Assembly: GCA_002313795.1 (NCBI GenBank)
Contig: DCCL01000136.1
Span: 2,330-10,118, forward strand
Direction of reading: 5' to 3'
DNA: 7,789 bases
Source of the DNA: Faecalibacterium prausnitzii
Lineage (GTDB): Bacteria > Bacillota > Clostridia > Oscillospirales > Ruminococcaceae
Notes under the pieces: generated by a model
What the model was told of the DNA's origin: nothing
The model's database searches: none
What the model saw: the letters and a program-made list of their open reading frames with translations, nothing else
Shown here: piece after piece, positions 6,224 through 7,789 of the stretch
Layout: each line of letters opens with the position of its first letter
Position numbering within the stretch: the stretch's first letter is position 1
Translations under genes and position numbers: made by a program

Positions 6224-6232
6224 ATCAAAAGA

Positions 6233-7078
6233 TCAAATAAACAGCTCCTGTTCCAGACGCTGCTGCTCCGGCGAAAGCTCCGGCAGGGCGCTCCGACCGG
6301 CCATTGCCCGCCACTGTGTGGGTGACTGGCCGGTCGTTTTTTTGAAGACGCGGCAGAGGTAGTTGGCACCGGAAAAGCCGCAGAGGCTGGCGATGACATC
6401 CAGGGTGTATTCCCTGTGGAGCAGCAGCCGCATGGCGGCCTCGATGCGGACACTGGTGAGATACCGCCCCGGAGAAACGCCCAGCGCCGCCGTGAAGGCC
6501 CGCACCAGATGGCTCTTGGAAACGCCCAGCCGCTCGCTGAGCTCCTCCACGCCGTAGAGTCCTGCGTAGTTCTTCCGGATGTCCTCGATGGCCGCAGCCA
6601 CCAGCGGCGGCAGTGCGGGCGCGGCGCTGTCGGCGTCGGAGAGCTCACAGAGCAGGGCGAACGCCAGCTGGCTCTGCACCCGGCGGGGAGCATCCGGCTC
6701 TTCGGAGAGCCGACCCATCAGCTCTGCAGCTGCCGGGCAGGTCTCGCCCCGGGCGAGAAAGGGCATCTCGGTGAGCCCGGCAAGGAACTGTTCTGCAGCC
6801 TGCCCGGTGAGCTGGACGCAGAGCAGGTGGCATACGTCCTCCGGTGCGAGGGTCAGGGGCCCCCGGCTCAGCACGAGACAGCCTGCTGCTGCGCTCTGGG
6901 ACGGCAGCAGCAGAGCAGAGCCTGCCGGAGCAGGGCCGGACTCAGCGAGGGAGACCGTGCATTTTCCGCTGGAAACAAGGCAGACCCACAGCCCTTCGCC
7001 CCGCAGGGTGAGGGGGGACTCGGGCTGGGTATTTTCCACAAGGCCGAGGGCGGCGGTGGTGCTCCAATCGTAAATCAA
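6233..7078 (-). CDS. AraC family transcriptional regulator
   Basis: This 281-residue protein has the classic AraC layout. A variable N-terminal sensing part (about 1-155) contains strand-rich, cupin-like sequence such as GLWVCLVSSGKCTVSLAESG. The C-terminal DNA-binding domain has two helix-turn-helices: VEELSERLGVSKSHLVRAF (about 177-195) and LDVIASLCGFSGANYLCRVFKKTTGQSP (about 226-253), the latter being the family signature. No ATG occurs near the front. The first in-frame TTG (7093) has no ribosome site, but the TTG at 7078 has GAGGTG (7091-7086) 7 bases upstream, so I chose it; the longer form would add 5 residues. The effector is unknown. The divergent ABC ATPase gene and the repeats between them make that promoter, and its own, the likely targets. 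The last coding bases hold a terminator for the opposite strand. Confidence 0.92.
   Translation of the reverse strand: MIYDWSTTAALGLVENTQPESPLTLRGEGLWVCLVSSGKCTVSLAESGPAPAGSALLLPSQSAAAGCLVLSRGPLTLAPEDVCHLLCVQLTGQAAEQFLAGLTEMPFLARGETCPAAAELMGRLSEEPDAPRRVQSQLAFALLCELSDADSAAPALPPLVAAAIEDIRKNYAGLYGVEELSERLGVSKSHLVRAFTAALGVSPGRYLTSVRIEAAMRLLLHREYTLDVIASLCGFSGANYLCRVFKKTTGQSPTQWRAMAGRSALPELSPEQQRLEQELFI
6294..6343 (+). terminator. Intrinsic terminator of the GGDEF gene inside the opposing AraC gene
   Basis: CGACCGGCCA (6294-6303) and TGGCCGGTCG (6327-6336) are a perfect 10-bp inverted repeat. CCAC/GTGG (6311-6314/6318-6321) can form a nested stem in the loop. The repeat is followed directly by seven T (6337-6343) on the + strand. 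It lies 70 bases after the GGDEF stop, where no other terminator is seen. On the other strand the same bases encode part of the conserved AraC segment FKKTTGQSPTQWR. Confidence 0.65.
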
Positions 7079-7100
7079 TATCCGACACCTCAAATCAATA
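7072..7100. promoter_or_regulatory. Direct repeat AAATCAATA at 20-bp spacing over the AraC start
   Basis: AAATCAATA occurs at 7072-7080 and 7092-7100, a 20-base period, close to two helical turns. AraC-type proteins bind direct repeats of about this spacing. The repeats bracket the regulator's ribosome binding site and overlap its TTG start, so binding could block its own transcription. This is inferred from position and repeat geometry only. Confidence 0.4.
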
Positions 7101-7103
7101 AAA

Positions 7104-7144
7104 TGCTATTTCATATCACAAAATAATCTGCTATTATAATAGCA
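7104..7144. promoter_or_regulatory. Palindromic operator/promoter between AraC and ABC ATPase genes
   Basis: TGCTATTATAATAGCA (7129-7144) is a perfect 16-bp palindrome. Its half TGCTATT also occurs at 7104-7110, 25 bases upstream in the same orientation. The palindrome contains TATAAT on both strands: 7135-7140 on +, and 7138-7133 on -. No good -35 box lies 16-18 bases from the + strand copy (bases around 7111-7118 read TCATATCA), which fits an activator-dependent promoter for the ABC ATPase. The start would be near 7147. Confidence 0.55.
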
Positions 7145-7208
7145 ATGAAACGGCCCACCGTCAAGATGAGCCAATATGTGCAATGAGATTAACGGAGGAA
7201 AATGCTTT

Positions 7209-7789
7209 ATGGCTTCTATCAGCTGCCAGCATATCTACAAGATCTACCCGGGCGCTACCGCTCCTTCTGTCACCGACTTCAACCTGGAGATCCAGGATAA
7301 GGAATTCATCATCTTCGTCGGCCCCTCTGGCTGCGGAAAGTCCACCACCCTGCGTATGATCGCTGGTCTGGAGGAGATCTCCAAGGGCGAGATGTACATC
7401 GGCGGTCGCCTCATCAACGACGTTCCCCCGAAGGATCGTGATATCGCCATGGTGTTCCAGAGCTACGCTCTGTACCCCCACATGACCGTCTACAAGAACA
7501 TCGCATTCGGTCTGGAACTGCGCAAGACCCCGAAGGACGAGATCGACCGCCGCGTGCATGAGGCTGCAAAGATTCTGGAGATCGAGCACCTGCTGGACCG
7601 CAAGCCCAAGGCTCTGTCCGGTGGCCAGCGTCAGCGTGTTGCTCTGGGCCGTGCAATGGTCCGTAACCCGGCAGTCTTCCTGCTGGACGAGCCTCTGTCC
7701 AACCTGGATGCAAAGCTGCGTACCTCCATGCGCACTGAGATCATCAAGCTGCACAAGAAGCTGGCTACCACCTTCATCTACGTTACCCA
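7209..7789 (+). CDS. ugpC: CUT1 sugar ABC transporter ATP-binding protein, UgpC/MsmK type (3' partial)
   Basis: The first 193 residues of an ATPase of the MalK/UgpC/MsmK group are present. Such subunits hydrolyse ATP on the inner face of the membrane to drive uptake of sugars or glycerol phosphate. All motifs reached are intact: Walker [10 protein letters not shown] (38-46), Q-loop Q84 in [13 protein letters not shown], signature LSGGQ (136-140), Walker B VFLLDE (156-161) and D-loop SNLD (164-167). The window ends at YVT plus two bases of the next codon, just where the switch His (usually YVTHDQ) is expected; the C-terminal regulatory domain is missing. The ATG has CGGAGG ten bases upstream; an ATG at 7202 is out of frame. 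No permease or binding protein precedes it, so it may be a shared ATPase for several importers, as MsmK/MsmX are. Codon use is strongly biased, like dctM. Confidence 0.93.
   Translation, partial: MASISCQHIYKIYPGATAPSVTDFNLEIQDKEFIIFVGPSGCGKSTTLRMIAGLEEISKGEMYIGGRLINDVPPKDRDIAMVFQSYALYPHMTVYKNIAFGLELRKTPKDEIDRRVHEAAKILEIEHLLDRKPKALSGGQRQRVALGRAMVRNPAVFLLDEPLSNLDAKLRTSMRTEIIKLHKKLATTFIYVT

Noticed and set aside
7145..7186. A 13-codon ORF ([13 protein letters not shown]) ahead of the ABC ATPase
   Set aside because: It has no ribosome binding site and its ATG probably lies at or before the transcription start.
7161..7754. A 197-codon open frame on the - strand opposite the ABC ATPase
   Set aside because: The + strand encodes every ABC ATPase motif in order; this is its shadow.

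Overview
The window is about 7.8 kb of moderately GC-rich, densely coding DNA with strong AGGAGG-type ribosome binding sites and sigma-A-like promoters. The gene set suggests an anaerobic gut Firmicute, most likely Oscillospiraceae close to Faecalibacterium, Gemmiger or Subdoligranulum. That assignment is inferred from protein flavour and codon use and was not tested by a search. I see no tRNA, rRNA, CRISPR array, insertion sequence or phage gene.

Layout. (1) Bases 1-1687, + strand: the end of a TRAP transporter operon, with a 5'-truncated small membrane subunit (DctQ type) followed 1 base later by the large permease (DctM type). A perfect 19-bp bidirectional terminator hairpin (1731-1774) closes it. 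(2) Bases 1775-3501, - strand: a two-gene unit transcribed towards the TRAP operon, a PfkB/fructokinase-like protein that has lost the family's key residues followed by a radical SAM protein with an unusual CX4CX2C cluster motif. (3) Bases 3502-3785: a divergent control region with two back-to-back promoters, repeated CCGGGAG boxes, and a 5' leader carrying a strong transcription terminator ahead of the next gene. (4) Bases 3786-6223, + strand: a MATE multidrug exporter, then a membrane-bound GGDEF diguanylate cyclase. (5) Bases 6233-7078, - strand: an AraC-family regulator that starts at a TTG codon. (6) Bases 7079-7208: a compact divergent control region with direct repeats and a 16-bp palindrome. 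(7) Bases 7209-end, + strand: a sugar ABC transporter ATPase of the MalK/UgpC/MsmK type, cut by the window just before its switch histidine.

How the genes may work together. The TRAP system imports an unidentified substrate, probably an organic or sugar acid, using an ion gradient. The ABC ATPase would energise CUT1-type sugar importers; no permease or binding protein is visible beside it, and the neighbouring AraC regulator is a candidate controller. The MATE gene appears to be controlled by transcription attenuation: a consensus promoter, then a nearly continuous 19-bp hairpin plus a T-run before the start codon. A possible upstream start codon lies at the foot of that hairpin. The degenerate sugar-kinase-like protein paired with an uncharacterised radical SAM enzyme is the least explained unit. 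The most interesting leads are the MATE leader, the kinase-like/radical SAM pair, the operator-like repeats next to AraC, and a terminator for the GGDEF gene embedded antisense in the AraC coding sequence.
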